From positions 114,284,302 through 114,348,301 of the forward strand of contig NC_133164.1 of the NCBI RefSeq assembly GCF_040802235.1: a stretch of DNA of 64,000 nt, written 5' to 3'. A program made the translations under genes and the position numbers. Shown here in pieces: positions 25,045 through 38,200 of this stretch. The notes under the pieces were generated by a model. That model saw nothing but the letters and a program-made list of their open reading frames with translations. It was not told the DNA's origin and ran no database searches. How positions within the stretch are numbered: position 1 is the stretch's first letter; each line of letters opens with the position of its first letter. The stretch is from Manis javanica (taxonomy: Eukaryota; Chordata; Mammalia; Pholidota; Manidae).

Positions 25045-25505
25045 AATCAGCATCTCTATCCCCAACCACTTCTTTTCTATACAGACCTGATTTCCAACTG
25101 GATGTTCTACAGGCATCTTGAATTCAACGTCTCCAACGCAGAGCTCATTTTCTTCCCCTTCTGTCATGGATATTCCTACTTGGGAATTTTCTCTGTTAAT
25201 ATCACCACCCAACTAGGCAGCAGAGCCTGAAGCACCTCACCTGTCAGCACCACCTTCTGAAGTATTTGCTAGCTCTTCCCAGAGCACTTCATGGACACTG
25301 ATTCCCATGGGCTTTTAGGCATGCTGTCCTCTCTCCCTGGAAGGCTTCGCATCTTCATTTTTCAAGATCAGATCAAATACTTGCTACTTAAATAAGGCCT
25401 GCTTAAGACTCCCATTTCCAATCAATTATTTCTCCCCCAGGGCTCTCATTTGGTTGCCTTTCTGTCATAATACTTATTTTACCCTAGGTCATTTCATTCA
25501 TCCAA
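25045..25505 (+). mobile_element. Diverged L2-like LINE body, sense
   Basis: The passages GAGCTCATTTTCTTCCCCTT, CTGGAAGGCTTCGCATCTTC with 'tttttcaagatcagatcaaa', and 'ttgcctttctgtcataatac' follow the order of the L2 ORF end and 3' part. It is heavily decayed. Confidence 0.55.
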
Positions 25506-28500
25506 TAACACATATTTAAGCCTAAATAGAATATCAGACCTATGATATACACAAGGGAAGAAAGAGGAGTTCGTCCTGGTTTCTGGCCTGAAGGAGAGTC
25601 TGTGTGTCTCCTGATGTCTAGAACATAAAGCTTTACAATGGTGGGGACACACATGCTGAATTTGATTAATTTGTTTTCAATCTTGAAAAAATGAAAAAAA
25701 CAGTTGTTTAGGGAGCTGGAGACCTACCGTAAATAAGAATGATCTGAGATTGGCAGTCAGGACATCAAAGCCATGTGGAAGTATCTCTTTTCTTGTAGAG
25801 TTTGCACACAGATGATGGTGGCAAAGCAGGGCTTGCCCCACGGACGCTAGCGCTTCCCCTAATTATCTGCGGAATTACTCCCCAGGTAGTTAGGACACCC
25901 ACATTTTGGAGCAGAGAATAACTTTGGGTTTAGATAGACTGCTTTGTTTTATTACCAGCCTATGTTGGAAAGGCAGACCTTTTTATTTACTTTACATTAT
26001 GCCTTTAAAGAGAAGAAATGGCCAGCAGCTCATCTGAGTATAAGAGCAGGAGAATATACTGCCAATAAAGTGCACTAAGCATGATGAAGTGCTAAAGACA
26101 GCAAGGCCAGTGGGAAGAGCAGACAAAATGCAGACACATTTGGGTCATACGATGGCTTGGTAATCCCCCAAAGTGCTTCTTTATAATTGTTAATTTAACT
26201 GAGGCAAGGAACCTCCCAGAAGGCCATATATGCACAGGAATCTGTAGGTGCAGTAGGTGAATGAAGGAACATAGGAGAATCTGTTATTCACCTGGTTCCA
26301 CGTGTAAGCACCAGTCGAGGAAACTGGGTGACAAGCTCTGGAAGGTGCATGTGCAGTAAGGGTCTCTGATTAGGTTTCTGGCAATAGAGTCTAGTAAAAG
26401 TGGAGGAAAGACCTTCTTCCCATTTCTCATGGGACCAAATGAAGGAGCTGAGCCCCTGCTTGGCAACTCTGAGGGCACCAGGAAAAAGCGTTCTTGGAGG
26501 GACTCCAGCACCCTCTCAATACACACCAGCAGCAGGGTCAGAGGTGGGGGATCCTCAGGGATCCTGGGAACTGAGAAAACTAACAAGGGCTCCAGAACAG
26601 AAGAGAAACATGAGAGGCCCACATGGTCGCTATAGCTGATGAGCAAACTTGCCTCCTTGGGAACCAAATATCATGGCAGGCTTGGCGCCTGGGTAGGTAA
26701 ATGAGGACAAGAGATAGTCAAATCTAGGTCATCACAATTCATGTGGCCTCATCTGCACTTAGGAGCTGGTTTGGGTTATCACTGTTGGGCAAGGGAGAAG
26801 AATTGACATGACATGCCGGTTCCCAAGGCTGTTTCCTTCTTGTGCTTATGTCACTTTAGGACTGCTGAGTTCTAAATAAGTGATTGCAAACCCAGGAGCG
26901 GGAGGAGTGGAGAAGAAAACAATGCCGAGAGGAGTTTTAATTATGGTTGATTCTTGGCAATTCCAAGAGGGTTATCCATTCGTGTGTCACTCAGATCCCT
27001 TGCCTTTGTATCTAGTGGCCATTTCACCACTTGAAAGTATTTTATCTGTACAATATGTAGATAATAGAAACGACACAGAAGTAAAAATATTTCAGCTCAC
27101 TGCATCATAATACTGAGAACAGGAAATCCATTTGTAATCTTATATTTTCTGTATGACGACAATCTTCTCCATCAGAAGATCTACTGCAACTGCTAAATCA
27201 AAAACTAAGTTCAGGGATTATTTGTGACTTTATTTTCCTCTATTGCTCACAAACCATTATGGAAGAAACAATGACTACTCTATTTGATTTTGGATAAGCT
27301 AGCAGGATCCCTGCTTCCTGGGTAAGAGAAAACACTACACAAAATTGACAGGCATCGGTAAGATTAGGGTACCTTCACATTCCAGTAGAATTTTATAATG
27401 GAGGACCCAGTCTTTTGGGTCAGCACTGGCTATCCTTTGGAAAATATTCAGCCAGAGGAAAGCAAGCTTGCAGTTTCTTCTGTGCCCAGCAGATGCAGGT
27501 GGATGTAACACAGCACTCAGGCATGTGATGCTGGGGCCAAGTCTGGAATGCATGCCCCTGTGCATGTTCTAGTGGCAAAGGTGTCAGCCACCAATTGGTC
27601 CGAACCTGCCTGAGCTAACCTACACTTGGCCACTTCTCAAGGGGCAAACCCACATCAAAGAACTCCAGCCTGTATCCTGACAGGGAGGATCTAGGCAGGG
27701 CGGATGTGGTTTTCCCACTGTCAGGTCAGGAGGGTGGAGGAGGGCCCGGCAGGGTGATGAGAGTGAATAAACACCCCAAGTTTCAGCTGAAGGTGCTTAG
27801 TTCAGGTAAGCAGCTAGGAAAGCCAGGTGACTTTATGAACCCAACAGGTATGTCTGGAAAATTCCAAACCAGAAAAACCTGGGAAGTAGAGGGAGTGGCA
27901 GAAGGATGGAGGACAATATAAAGAGAAGCCAACCAAAATAGTTCAGGGTCCACATGAGCATTTGAGTTTGAGGAATGATGAAAATATTCTAGTATATTCC
28001 ATTTTAGAGCCTTATGCCAAGCACATTGACACAGGACAGGGATGGAAGAAATTGGACTACAGGAGATCAATGACAAATCACAGTGAACTTGTGTTCTAAA
28101 CTCACAGCCTCTGTCTATTGATGCTCCCTCTCACAAACAGAGGGGAGGTTTTGAGACAAGCTGATGAACGCTGTAGGTCCTGACATTTGTTCGTCTGGCT
28201 ACATTAAAACCATTGGCATTGTAAAGAACAAAGATGGGCAAATTACCTCTTCAAGTCTGATTCACATACAAACTAAATGAACCCCGTAATGACAGCCTTG
28301 GTCAGGGACTATTTGGAAACTTGATGCAAAGGCTAAATGCTTACAAGCCTCTTTAGGGACAAGGCTCACTGAGTCACAGGGAAACCATCCCAGAAGCTAG
28401 GTCTACACATCAATGAGCAGGTGTCTGAGCAGGGTGTAGACTGCACCCGTGCACAGGTTGTAAAACCTAATTCTAAAGTTTTTGGAAAAAAATCTGTTCA

Positions 28501-29129
28501 GAAATGCTTGCTATATTTCATTATTAAATAGTGGTAAATCCGGCCCCCATCTCACCTCTTCTTTGCCACCTTCCTAAGTGCCTGAGGAAGATGTGTGCAT
28601 GGGCTGAACAGACCTGAGTGCTGTGGAAAGATGTTCTTCTGAGTGAGAACGGTTCAGTTTGAGAAAGGAGGTGAGATTCTGGCCACCGTGTCTATGTGCC
28701 AGGACGCTGGTGTGGCTGCATTATTGATCTCAATGTGCACATAGGCTGCCGGCTACCGCCGTGCGCAAGACATAAGCTCACTACTGAGTCTCAAGAAAGA
28801 TGTGGAGGATGTCTGATGGCCAAGTGCAGAGCCTCAAATCTCCCCAGGTTGCTTCTCCGGAGGGATTGCTCTTCTGGGGATGCTGCCTGTATCACCCCCA
28901 GGAAATCTTGTTAGGGTTTGGGGCTGCCGGAGGGGACCCTGTGGCCTCTGTTCCCGCCATGCACCGTGTTTATCACTCCTGCCAATCTTATTTGGCATCG
29001 TATTCTTCACCTCACTGTTACTCAGCACAGCGTCCCTGCCCATCCTCCATCAGCACCTGCTCCCAGAAATCGATCAGTTATCCCTTACATACAATGTGCT
29101 GTGATCCCAGCTCTGAGGCACTTTATTTC
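25506..29129. other. Intergenic, nothing recognised
   Basis: I see no gene, RNA or clear repeat. Frames of up to 127 codons (for example 26284-26667 on the - strand) overlap other frames in antisense and have no recognisable product. Confidence 0.4.
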
Positions 29130-29700
29130 CTTATATTTTTGATTGACTTTTTAAAATTATATAACTTGGATACATGAAAGTTCACTTAATATATGCCTAT
29201 AATATAACAAATAGAACTTTGCTAGAACCTCAGAGGCCTCCCTCCTCTGATAGAGATAAGCAGAGGCAAGCATTTCCTTAGCATAGTCTGCCTACCCTGT
29301 GTCAGCATCCTTAACAATACAGTTTCCTTGGTTTGATCTTTTCGTAAATGGAATCGTACTGTGTGTGTTCTTCTGTGCCTGACTTATTTAGTTCCTAAGC
29401 CTTACTTCTAACTGTGGCATGGGACCCCACATTTCCTGCAGTCTCTGCCTAATAGAGCTGCAGAGATATATCAAGTCTTGTTTAACTCAATGCTCAGTAT
29501 TTAAATCTTTACAACCAAGAGAATATTATCCACAGCTGAGCTGTGAAGTGTACTGTGGTATACATTTCACTGTAATCTTTGTTTTCTCTGGGGTTAGTAA
29601 TTGTAATATTTTCTAGGTTTTTGTTGTTTGTTTAGTTTTCAATAATCCTATCACTACATATCCTTCTGACGGAGGTGGATCTCTCTCCAATGTTCAATAT
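29130..29700 (-). mobile_element. Old L1M-like fragment, antisense
   Basis: It begins with 'aattatataacttggataca' (the inverted L1 'ttatataacttacatacag' region), then TTCGTAAATGGAATCGTACT with 'gtgtgtgttcttctgtgcctg', then the CACAGCTGAGCTGTGAAGTG region. This order fits the inverted 3' region of ancient L1s. Confidence 0.6.
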
Positions 29701-30410
29701 GTTCAAACTCTTCTATCTCTTGATAGGATATTCACTTTAGGGAACTTGAAACGATCAGGAGAGTCCATGTTAGCATTAAAACATGCCCTTCAGATGAAGG
29801 CATGGTGGAGGAGGAATAATATATAAAGTTAAGTCAGAAACACTGCGGGGAAACCCTGCTAATCCTGAAAGAGGCGGCTCACCTCCTCCCTCAAATGCGG
29901 GGGGATCGCCACTTTTCCGGCCAGAGCAGGGCTTCCTGTCCCGCTCTTTCCCAGGGCTTTGCTCTTTTCATTCCTCCGGGAGATGCTGCTCTAGGCTAGC
30001 TCAGTTTATACACGCGAGACAGTGAATGCTTGAACGTGAGCATCTGCCGTATTCCTCCTTAGATACCAACATCAGAGAAGGAGGAATCCAATAAACAATA
30101 AAAAAAAGGTGATTGACTATGAAAAGCATACCTTTCCATACAAAAACAAACAAACAAACAATACCACAGTGAATGAATATCTGCACATACTGCAGGAAAA
30201 TACTATGTGATGCAAATATCAAATTAAATACAATTTCATGCTAAAATTTGACTCATTAAAAGTAACGATTTTGACTACTTTGAATCGAATCTGCAGCTCA
30301 TATTCTGCACACTTCTTTTAATTTGCTCTTTAAAGGGCCTTAACGTGATTACATTTTAATAACATTATTTAAAACAACCATGGTCATCACTAAAGGAAGC
30401 AGGGAGTGTC
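29701..30410. other. Upstream flank of SERPINB7
   Basis: This AT-rich DNA precedes the candidate SERPINB7 promoter. It includes a short (CAAA)n-type run at about 30142-30160. A CpG island is absent, as expected for a tissue-restricted serpin. No other gene is seen. Confidence 0.5.
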
Positions 30411-30458
30411 TGAGTCAGAGGCTTTATATTTCGGAGTAATGCAAGGAACTCTCAGACT
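30411..30458 (+). promoter_or_regulatory. SERPINB7: Candidate SERPINB7 promoter: AP-1 site, TATA-like box, initiator
   Basis: Three elements are correctly spaced. TGAGTCA, a perfect AP-1 (TRE) site, lies at 30411-30417. A TATA-like TTTATATT is at 30423-30430. TCAGACT at 30452-30458 fits the YYANWYY initiator and puts the start at A30454, 30 bases after the TATA start. AP-1 control fits the keratinocyte/epidermal and mesangial expression known for SERPINB7. The assignment is an inference from spacing, since no transcript is available. SERPINB7 in other mammals has more than one leader exon, so other promoters outside or within this intergenic stretch are possible. Confidence 0.55.
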
Positions 30459-30498
30459 CACCCAACCAGCTGCCAACTTCCTCTATGAAGAGAGTAAG
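30454..30498 (+). other. SERPINB7: Candidate SERPINB7 non-coding exon 1
   Basis: This 45-base segment runs from the initiator to a strong splice donor, GTAAG|GTAAAT (GT at 30499-30500). Joined to the acceptor at 35067-35068 it would give a 63-base leader before the start codon. An AUG at 30485-30487 lies in a poor context (T at -3) and opens an overlapping upstream frame. Clade B serpins commonly have a non-coding first exon some kilobases upstream. This one is supported by promoter spacing and donor quality only. Confidence 0.5.
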
Positions 30499-30547
30499 GT
30501 AAATATTTCTGAAGCGCACAACTTAAAGTCTGGCCAGGCATGAGAGA

Positions 30548-30617
<70 letters not shown>

Positions 30618-33600
30618 GAGAGATAACTTCTCTGTACCTGAGAGTCTCAGCTCAATAAGCAATATCAAAATTATTGTGCAGCCCCGTTCTCAGCTTCTCT
30701 ATCTTGCGGCTTGTCCGTGGCTGATTGTAGGTGCTGTCGGGGAGAGAAAAGCATATACCACCTTGCAGGGGGTCAGGAACAAGTGAAGCGCTTCATATTC
30801 TATCACGGAATAGAGAAATAACATTTGGGCAATGATGTGCAAATCTAGTTTCTATATTTCCAGTGTTTTTATTTAAGGCATCATAGGGTGGAATATACTA
30901 ATTTTTGAGATTAGAATTGAATTCTTAATCACATAGCAAGGTGATTGTGTGATTAAGGATTTATCAACATTTGAAAGCATGTTTTTAAAAGGTATAGAGT
31001 TGAAAATGCTTGTTTTGAGGAGTAAATTTATTTACAGCCTTTCATTTAACTTAGATGATAAGCATAAAAATTAAGCATGCTTAATAGTAGTTACTAATTT
31101 TTCTCAATGTGTTTAGGTAAGATACAAGAGGCTTTCATATTTTTTCAATTATGTACCATGAAATACGATTGCTTTTCCTTGTAAAGACAAAATTATTCTA
31201 AGATTAGATAATATTTTGATTAACATTTAAGGCACATAATTTACCAATTAGGTATAGCAAGTACAGGTCCATAAAATATTATTATAATTTCGTATTTTAT
31301 TGAATGTGTTTTATCCCTGGATTTTCCTGTGCTTTTCAAAGTTATTTTTCTTGCTTTTCTATTAGGCTTTAAAATTTTTTTTAGTGAGAACATATCCTTC
31401 TGTTTTGACGCAATTAGTATGTTGAGTATGTGAAGGAAGGGATTCATAATTTCTTGGCTTGAAATATACCAGAATTAAGCTAATAGGCTTCAGGCTCCTG
31501 TGAACTTTTAGACCCTAAAGTCTGATGGTTGAGATTAAAAAACCTTCATGAGTTCTGTTAATTTGTGTTAACTTGAAAATTATAAATTGATTGTATAATC
31601 TATATAGTAAGCTAAAATATATAAAGAACAGAAATATATGGTATTTTTTAGTGAAACAAAAAATTGATCTAAAGCTAAGTTCTTTCATGATTTGAAAAAG
31701 AATTCTCCTTCCTTGCTGGGTCCAGACAATGGCACAGTGGATTAAGTTCACACTGAAATCTTCTGTAGCTTAGCCTAATTTATTTTCCTTTGCAATTTCC
31801 TTTGGTTATTTAACTGTGACCCACATCAATTGGCACTTGGGGATGGCTTGTTTGAATTTGGTTTATTTTTGTTGGTGCTTATTATTATTATTTTTTTAAC
31901 TTGCTGTAAATATAGGAAGAAAGGAAAAATCAGCTTTGGTAATAATGCTAGTATTTATTCATCTGTTACCTGACGGAATCTTGGAGTTGTAAAACAAGTA
32001 ATTTAGCCCTAAACATAGTCATCTATTTGCAAGTGGGACTCAGACTTTGTATCAGATGAGGAGGAAAGAATCTTGATTTCATTTGTGGATCTTAGAGTTC
32101 ACCTGCAGAGAGAAAGACAGTAAAATCAATTATGTGAAGTGGAACATATTTTGGCATTTATTTTCAAAGTGCATGAACACGTCTGTACAAGAATGTTTGA
32201 GGCTATATTATCTAGTGCCATCTATCATTTTAAAAGTCATTGCTTGAGAATTTATGATGGTCTCCGAAGGTCTTGGCTCACCTTTCTCTGTAATGATTAT
32301 TTATTCAGTGTGGTTTCTCTACCATAAAATGTGCCTAAGCCATAAAAATAAGAACTTGATTGCCTGAAATGAACAAATTCCTTTGTAGCTTCTGTTCCCT
32401 TCAATATGAGGTTACGTGAAAAGTCTCCAAGATGATTAAGATGTTAGAGAATGAAAATCTGTAATTATTGTTTAGAAAGTGAGTTGAAGGATGATTTTTA
32501 AAAATATCAAAGACTTTTCACCCCTCAGTGGGTAGTAAAATAGTAAGACATAGATTTGCAAAGCAAGAGGAGATTTGGGACTTGGCCAAACCAAAAAGCA
32601 TTTAGAAAGTGTGTCTTTATACTTTGCGCAATGATGCCACCAAGCAGCTTCCAGACTGCATGGGCCATGCGTGCAGGTCCCCAGACAGTGTCATTTAAAA
32701 ATCTTTCATGTTTTACTTTAAAGATTCTAGCTCACATAATATAAAAAAATATTAAAATATGCCTGCAATCCTCCATTAATTTTCACTGGACATACTTGGA
32801 CATTATGATTTTGCTTTTAAAGTAAGTCTTCTAAGAATGACTCATTTCATTTACTATGATTTTAAGCAATAATAGAAATGGTTTGAGAGACAGCATCTTG
32901 TACACAATTTCCCCTTAAAACTAAAGAATATTTTGTGACTACTAAATTTAGTATAAAAATCAACTTGTTTATTTACTTCAATACTCATTAAGTTCAATCT
33001 TATAACTTTCTCTGTATCTTAGAAGCAATACTTATTTTTCAGACGTAAAATATGATGTTGAGCCTCTGAAAAGTCTGGGACCTTAGACAGTGAGCTCACA
33101 CCACTCACTGAGTAGAGCTGCCCCGCGTCTACCAACTCCCACCCATGTCCTCTGCCTTTTCTGGTTCCTTCTCTCATTTTTTGGAAGCAGTTTCATCTGT
33201 TGCTCCAATCACAGCTGTGCCCCTGCTCTTCCCTCTGGATACCATGGATTTGACATGAAAATCAACGTGAAATTTTCTGGATAACTATTAGAAGAACACA
33301 GATGTTCCTCCTTGGAGTAAAGGGTGTATGGAGAGTGGATGATTTTCTTACCCTGTATTCCTGGGCGGCATAAATTGAGGAGTGGGACCTAGAGTGAATT
33401 GAAAATAGCTGAAAACAGCATCATTTATGACTCCATGCCTCCGTGATGTTTTCAGGGCTTGGAATTCCAACACACACAATGTGGGTTCCTCAGGAATGCT
33501 CTGGAAATGCCCATTATGTTGCCTTTCAGGACAGAACAGATTATTACCATTTTTTAGGGAGTGATGAATGTAGCAGCTCCAATTCACTGATGGTCTACAA

Positions 33601-35068
33601 AGGATCTAGCATTGTACTAGAGTTGTTCCTCAGTTTTTTTTTAAACCCAAGCTCCCATTTGATAAAATAAAAATGGAAAACTTGATGTCATTTGTAATTT
33701 TGAAAGGCATTAAGTTTCTGTGACTTTAACAAAGTCAACACAATAGTAATTTTAGAATATTAGTTTTTCAGGCCACCTCCTGACCTTTTCCCTTCTCCAC
33801 ACCACGCTGTGACCCCCTGCCCCGAATGCCCTGGGATCGTGAAGTGGTCCTCTTACAGGTGTACAAGTGGAAGGACCTGTGGTTTTCTGTTGTGTAAACT
33901 GACCATTTCACTGAGCAAGATGAAACTTAGCAGCTCTGAGAAGCTGATGCCTTGACCCAGGTTGTGCAACTACTAGCAACAGGTCAGGATTAGGACTGGG
34001 TCCCTTAAGGGTCCATGACTCTTGGAAACTGCCACACCCTGAGGTATAATATCACGGTGTATTTAAGGGGAATAGTCTGGAGGACTGATGTTAATTCATC
34101 CAGCATGGACAACCTTGATTGTGGTATTGGCCTTAGTTAGAGTCTTGTGGAGAAAGTCTTCAAAGAAACACCAAAGCAGATTCCTAAAGAATTCCATGAT
34201 GGTGGTAGCCCTCTATATTTCAGAAACATTTTCAAGAGTCTGAGATAATTTCATTTTCCTTGGGCTCCCTAGTGAGAAATAGACCACTGGGTGGGAAGGC
34301 TTTGTGCGTGTTTGTGATACATAATACGGTAATTATTGGGCAATCACATTTTCCATTCCAAACAAAAAAAATCAGAAAATGGTCTGAAAAGAATACATAC
34401 ATTATAGGACCAAGGATGAAATTATGGGACCTATCTGGAATTAGGATGGACCTGAAAAACGTCAGAATGTGTGATTGATTGCTCTAAGAATGGGCAGGGA
34501 GGCTATAATGGAGAGAAGATGTGAGGAAATGATGTGCTAAATCACCAAATGGGAACACTTAAAAAAATTACGGAGGATTTAGAAAGCAAGGGCTAAAGAT
34601 CCTTTAACAGATTACCTAATATTGAATACTTATTTTATTGCAAATACACTTTCGCTCTTTTTCAGCTTAGAAAGCTTGGGTGATTAGAGAACCAGTAGGT
34701 TCCATGCATGTGACTTGAAAAGCCAACAGTCAGATGCCACGGAAGACAGAAATGCCAAATCAAGGACAGTGGGATTATGTCCTGGCTATGAATAGGAGCA
34801 CAGAGGCAGGAACATAGGAACATTGCACTGATGAATAACAATGTGAAATAAAGGACTGTGTCATAACATTGTTGCCAGGAGAGATAAGTTTAGAGTGTTG
34901 GTAACAAGGACACAGGACCAAAGGAAACTTTTCTTTTTGTTCTAATGTATTTGATGGTCACATCCCAGGCTGAAGAAATGAAAGGGCAAATTTAAAACAA
35001 ATAAATGAATATAAAAACCATAATACAGAAGATGTACGTGGAACTCATTTCATCGTCTCGTTCCTTAG
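30499..35068 (+). other. SERPINB7: SERPINB7 intron 1
   Basis: This intron lies between the candidate leader exon and the first coding exon. It holds a long GA microsatellite at its 5' end, a MIR remnant near 33900-34010 (antisense), and otherwise AT-rich unremarkable DNA. It ends with the acceptor TTCCTTAG at 35061-35068. If exon 1 is wrong, this is simply 5' flank or a longer first intron. Confidence 0.5.
30542..30623 (+). repeat. Long (GA)n microsatellite
   Basis: About 80 bases of GA repeats with GGGA interruptions. It begins 44 bases after the candidate exon 1 donor. On the opposite strand it gives a spurious Ser-Leu repeat frame. Confidence 0.97.
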
Positions 35069-35254
35069 GCTGCCCTCCATTCCACAATGGCCTCTCTTCC
35101 TGCAGCAAATGCAGAATTTTGCTTCAACCTGTTCAGGGAGATGGAAAACAGCCACGGAAGCGTGAACGTGTTCTTTTCCTCCCTGAGCATCCTCACTGCC
35201 CTGGCCATGGTCCGACTGGGCGCGCGAGGTGACTGTGCGGCTCAGATCGATAAG
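35069..35254 (+). CDS. SERPINB7: SERPINB7 first coding exon (18 bases of 5' UTR, then residues 1-56)
   Basis: The acceptor is TTCCTTAG, the exon starts at 35069, ATG is at 35087-35089, and the donor AAG|GTCAGT follows 35254. It encodes helix A and strand 6B, from MASLPAANAEFCFNLF to GDCAAQIDK. The start is chosen because it lies in a strong context and gives the conserved clade B N-terminus. Confidence 0.95.
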
Positions 35255-38200
35255 GTCAGTCTCGGTTGTGCCACCACCTGTGGCTTCTGCAGTTAGTTTT
35301 CACGGCAAATTGTTTTCCCCATAAGAAAATGTTAACTGCCATGGCCCCGCATAATGAAACCATCCCCACGAACCCCTTTCCAAGGGTGGGGAACGCACGC
35401 ACTTGCAGGACTTGGTTTCGGGTGGGAGATAGCAGGATTATTCCAGAACTTCAGCTTTAGTTCCTTCCCTTAGCACACTGGTTCTCCAGGTCTATTTCCC
35501 AGACCAGGAGCATCAGCGTCACCTGGAGAACTTGTTAGACACGCAGATGTCTGCGCCACCCTAGACCTCCTGGATGGAAACCATGGGGATGGAGCCCAGC
35601 AATCAGTGCTCTAATAAACCCTCCAGGTGCATGCTGAGTTTGCGAACCTTTGCCTGAGTAGACAGGGTTAAGAAAGAAAAGCTTCAAGGAGATAGCAGTG
35701 AAGGCCCTAGTTGAACAAGTGTGATCTGGGCACAAATGATGTAATAGTACCTTCCAGATAGCAGCCGCTCACCTGAACGGGCATCACATGATCCCCACCA
35801 TCCACTTCACCACCTGCTTTAGAAAGTGCTTGCCACCCCACTCTCGTACACCGCCCTGGGCAGGCTGTACAGGGAAGTCCAGTGGTCCTAGTTTTCCTCC
35901 TTCTCTCAGGAATCTGCAGGGCCGATGGCAGGTGCAGGCGGAACGGAGGCCTCTGCCAGAATCTACTCTGATTCCTGCTCCGTTTCACTATTTCACTTCA
36001 CAAGTGCGTGCTAGGGGGAGCTTGCCCTGCTGGAACCTTTCACTCCTAACTGTTTGTTGAAGATTATTTGTGCAGCAAATTTATACTAGAATAATTCATT
36101 TCTCTCTCTGGCTGAGCTCAGTGAGTATTTGCTGCTAGGGAATAACCACAGAGTCTAAGAATGCCGTTTTCCCAAGAGCTGGACTGGTTCCTAAGCCCAG
36201 TACATTGAACACCGGACTTTAATGAGATGATAATAACAGGGAACTGCAGAGAAGGTCTTCAGTGTCAGGCTCTGGGTTAGGCTTGTGTAGGCTTGTGTTT
36301 TCTGCTTATGCCACTGCAGTGGTTATGATTATCTTGATTTTATGGAGGGATTTGCATGCCCTCTGTGTGCTGGTAAGTGGCAGAGCTGCGACAAACTCAG
36401 GGTGATCTCTAAAGCAGGGCTTTTCAGTCTTGACCCTCCTGGCATTTTGGGCCAGGTAGTTCTGTTGTGAGGGGCTCTTCATGCATTGAGCACTACCTTT
36501 GGCCCCTCCCCATGGTTCCATTAGCGTCTCTTCCCAGTCATGATAATCAAGCATCCTCAGACACTGTCAAATGTCCCCAGAAGGCAGAATCAACCCCCAA
36601 GTAAGAGCCATTTGCCCAAGGCCACCAAACTGAAATTCAGCGCAGAGAACATTATTGCAAAGCCCAATTATTTTAAAGTCACTATTTTGATACAAATATC
36701 AAGCCTTTGGGGAAAAACTTCCAGCAGCTAATAAAAATGTGCCCATTCATTAATAAAAGTGCTTAATGTTTTAGAATGAAGTGAGGGCAACTTGGTATCA
36801 TGGAAACAGAACATTGGTTTGGGAATTAGAAGATTAGATCCAAATTGCTGGTCTTGGGAAAACTAGTTCACCTCTTTGGGCCTCATTGTCCTTCCCTGTA
36901 AACTATGGAGGGGTTGGGGTGGGGGGTTAATTTAATGATATCCAATTAAAAAAATAGCTTAAGAGTTGTTTCTGTTCAGTCTGTTAGACAATGATGTGCA
37001 GGCCCCACACCTGTGACCAAGACTCACCTTTAACACAACAGAAGACACAAAGTTATTTGTTATTGTGTGATTTCAGCTCAGGGACATTCTTGAGTTACTG
37101 ACTTGTTCATTTCTTGAGGTCTCCTGCTCTACAGATGCCTGGTGACCTGTGGTCACCAGCGCCTGGGTGGTGGGCCACAGGGAAGTCAGAGAGCTGCTGT
37201 CCTCCTGGGCTCAGCTCCTTAGAGTCACTGCCCACATCAGTGACTTTCATGAGTTACTTTTGATAACTCTTGCTATTGCGACCTCTGTAAGAGGAAAATA
37301 CGGCAACTATAGACACGAAAACATCCATATAATTTCTTTGATATCAAATGGAGTAAAATTAGAAACAGTTGAATCATGTTCAGTATTTATACTTGCTAAA
37401 GCTTTTTTCAAAACATTAAGAAGAATGCCTTCTGGCGATTCATATACTTTTTTTATTACTGCTCGAGTCCTGTAAGAGTTAGCTCAAGAAAGACATTAGC
37501 TTTTGAATCCTGACCCTTTACCGTGGTATTTTACGTTTCTGGTATCTTCAGATGTTACCAATTACCGATCTATCCAATGGTGATTTTAGGACTTTTCATT
37601 TTAAGAAAAGAAAACCATAGGAAATGTAAAAAGTTAGTCTGACTTAGGAGGAATTTTGACCAAAAAAGGATTTCTTTCTCCTTGCTGGACTTCACATTAA
37701 TTATTAGATTAAAAGGTTTAAAACCAAGGAGCACAAGTCATTCAGAAGGTTTTCCCACAAAGCCGTTTATATTTGACTCAAGATAGTTAACAATCAACAT
37801 GCCTTCCAAAGATTTCTTAGCCTTTGCTTGGTTATGTCTTTCTCCCTGAACTGTTTCAAATATCATAGAACTGGACCCTCATACCCCCATCCCTCATCTT
37901 AGAAAGGAGAGATACAAAGGGACTACCTAAGTTCAAGGTCAGTGGGCGCAGCTGGCCAGGGCTTCTCTCCCTCTGTTTCTTTCTTGAGGTGATTGGTGGT
38001 GATGACTTCTTCTTCATTTTAGGGGCACTGAGAGGTAGGCTTCATCTATTTTCCAACATAACTGTTACAAAGCAGCAAGACTGAAAAAAGTATAGTGACA
38101 TAGTCCAAGTCAAAAACACTCATGCTTTTATTTCCATAAATAGTAAATGATTTATGGAAATGGGAGGTCCTTGTTGAACCTTCTGTTAGTGACAAGTCAC

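Noticed and set aside
30483..30668. Ser-Leu repeat 'protein' on the - strand
   Set aside because: It is simply the translation of the GA microsatellite.
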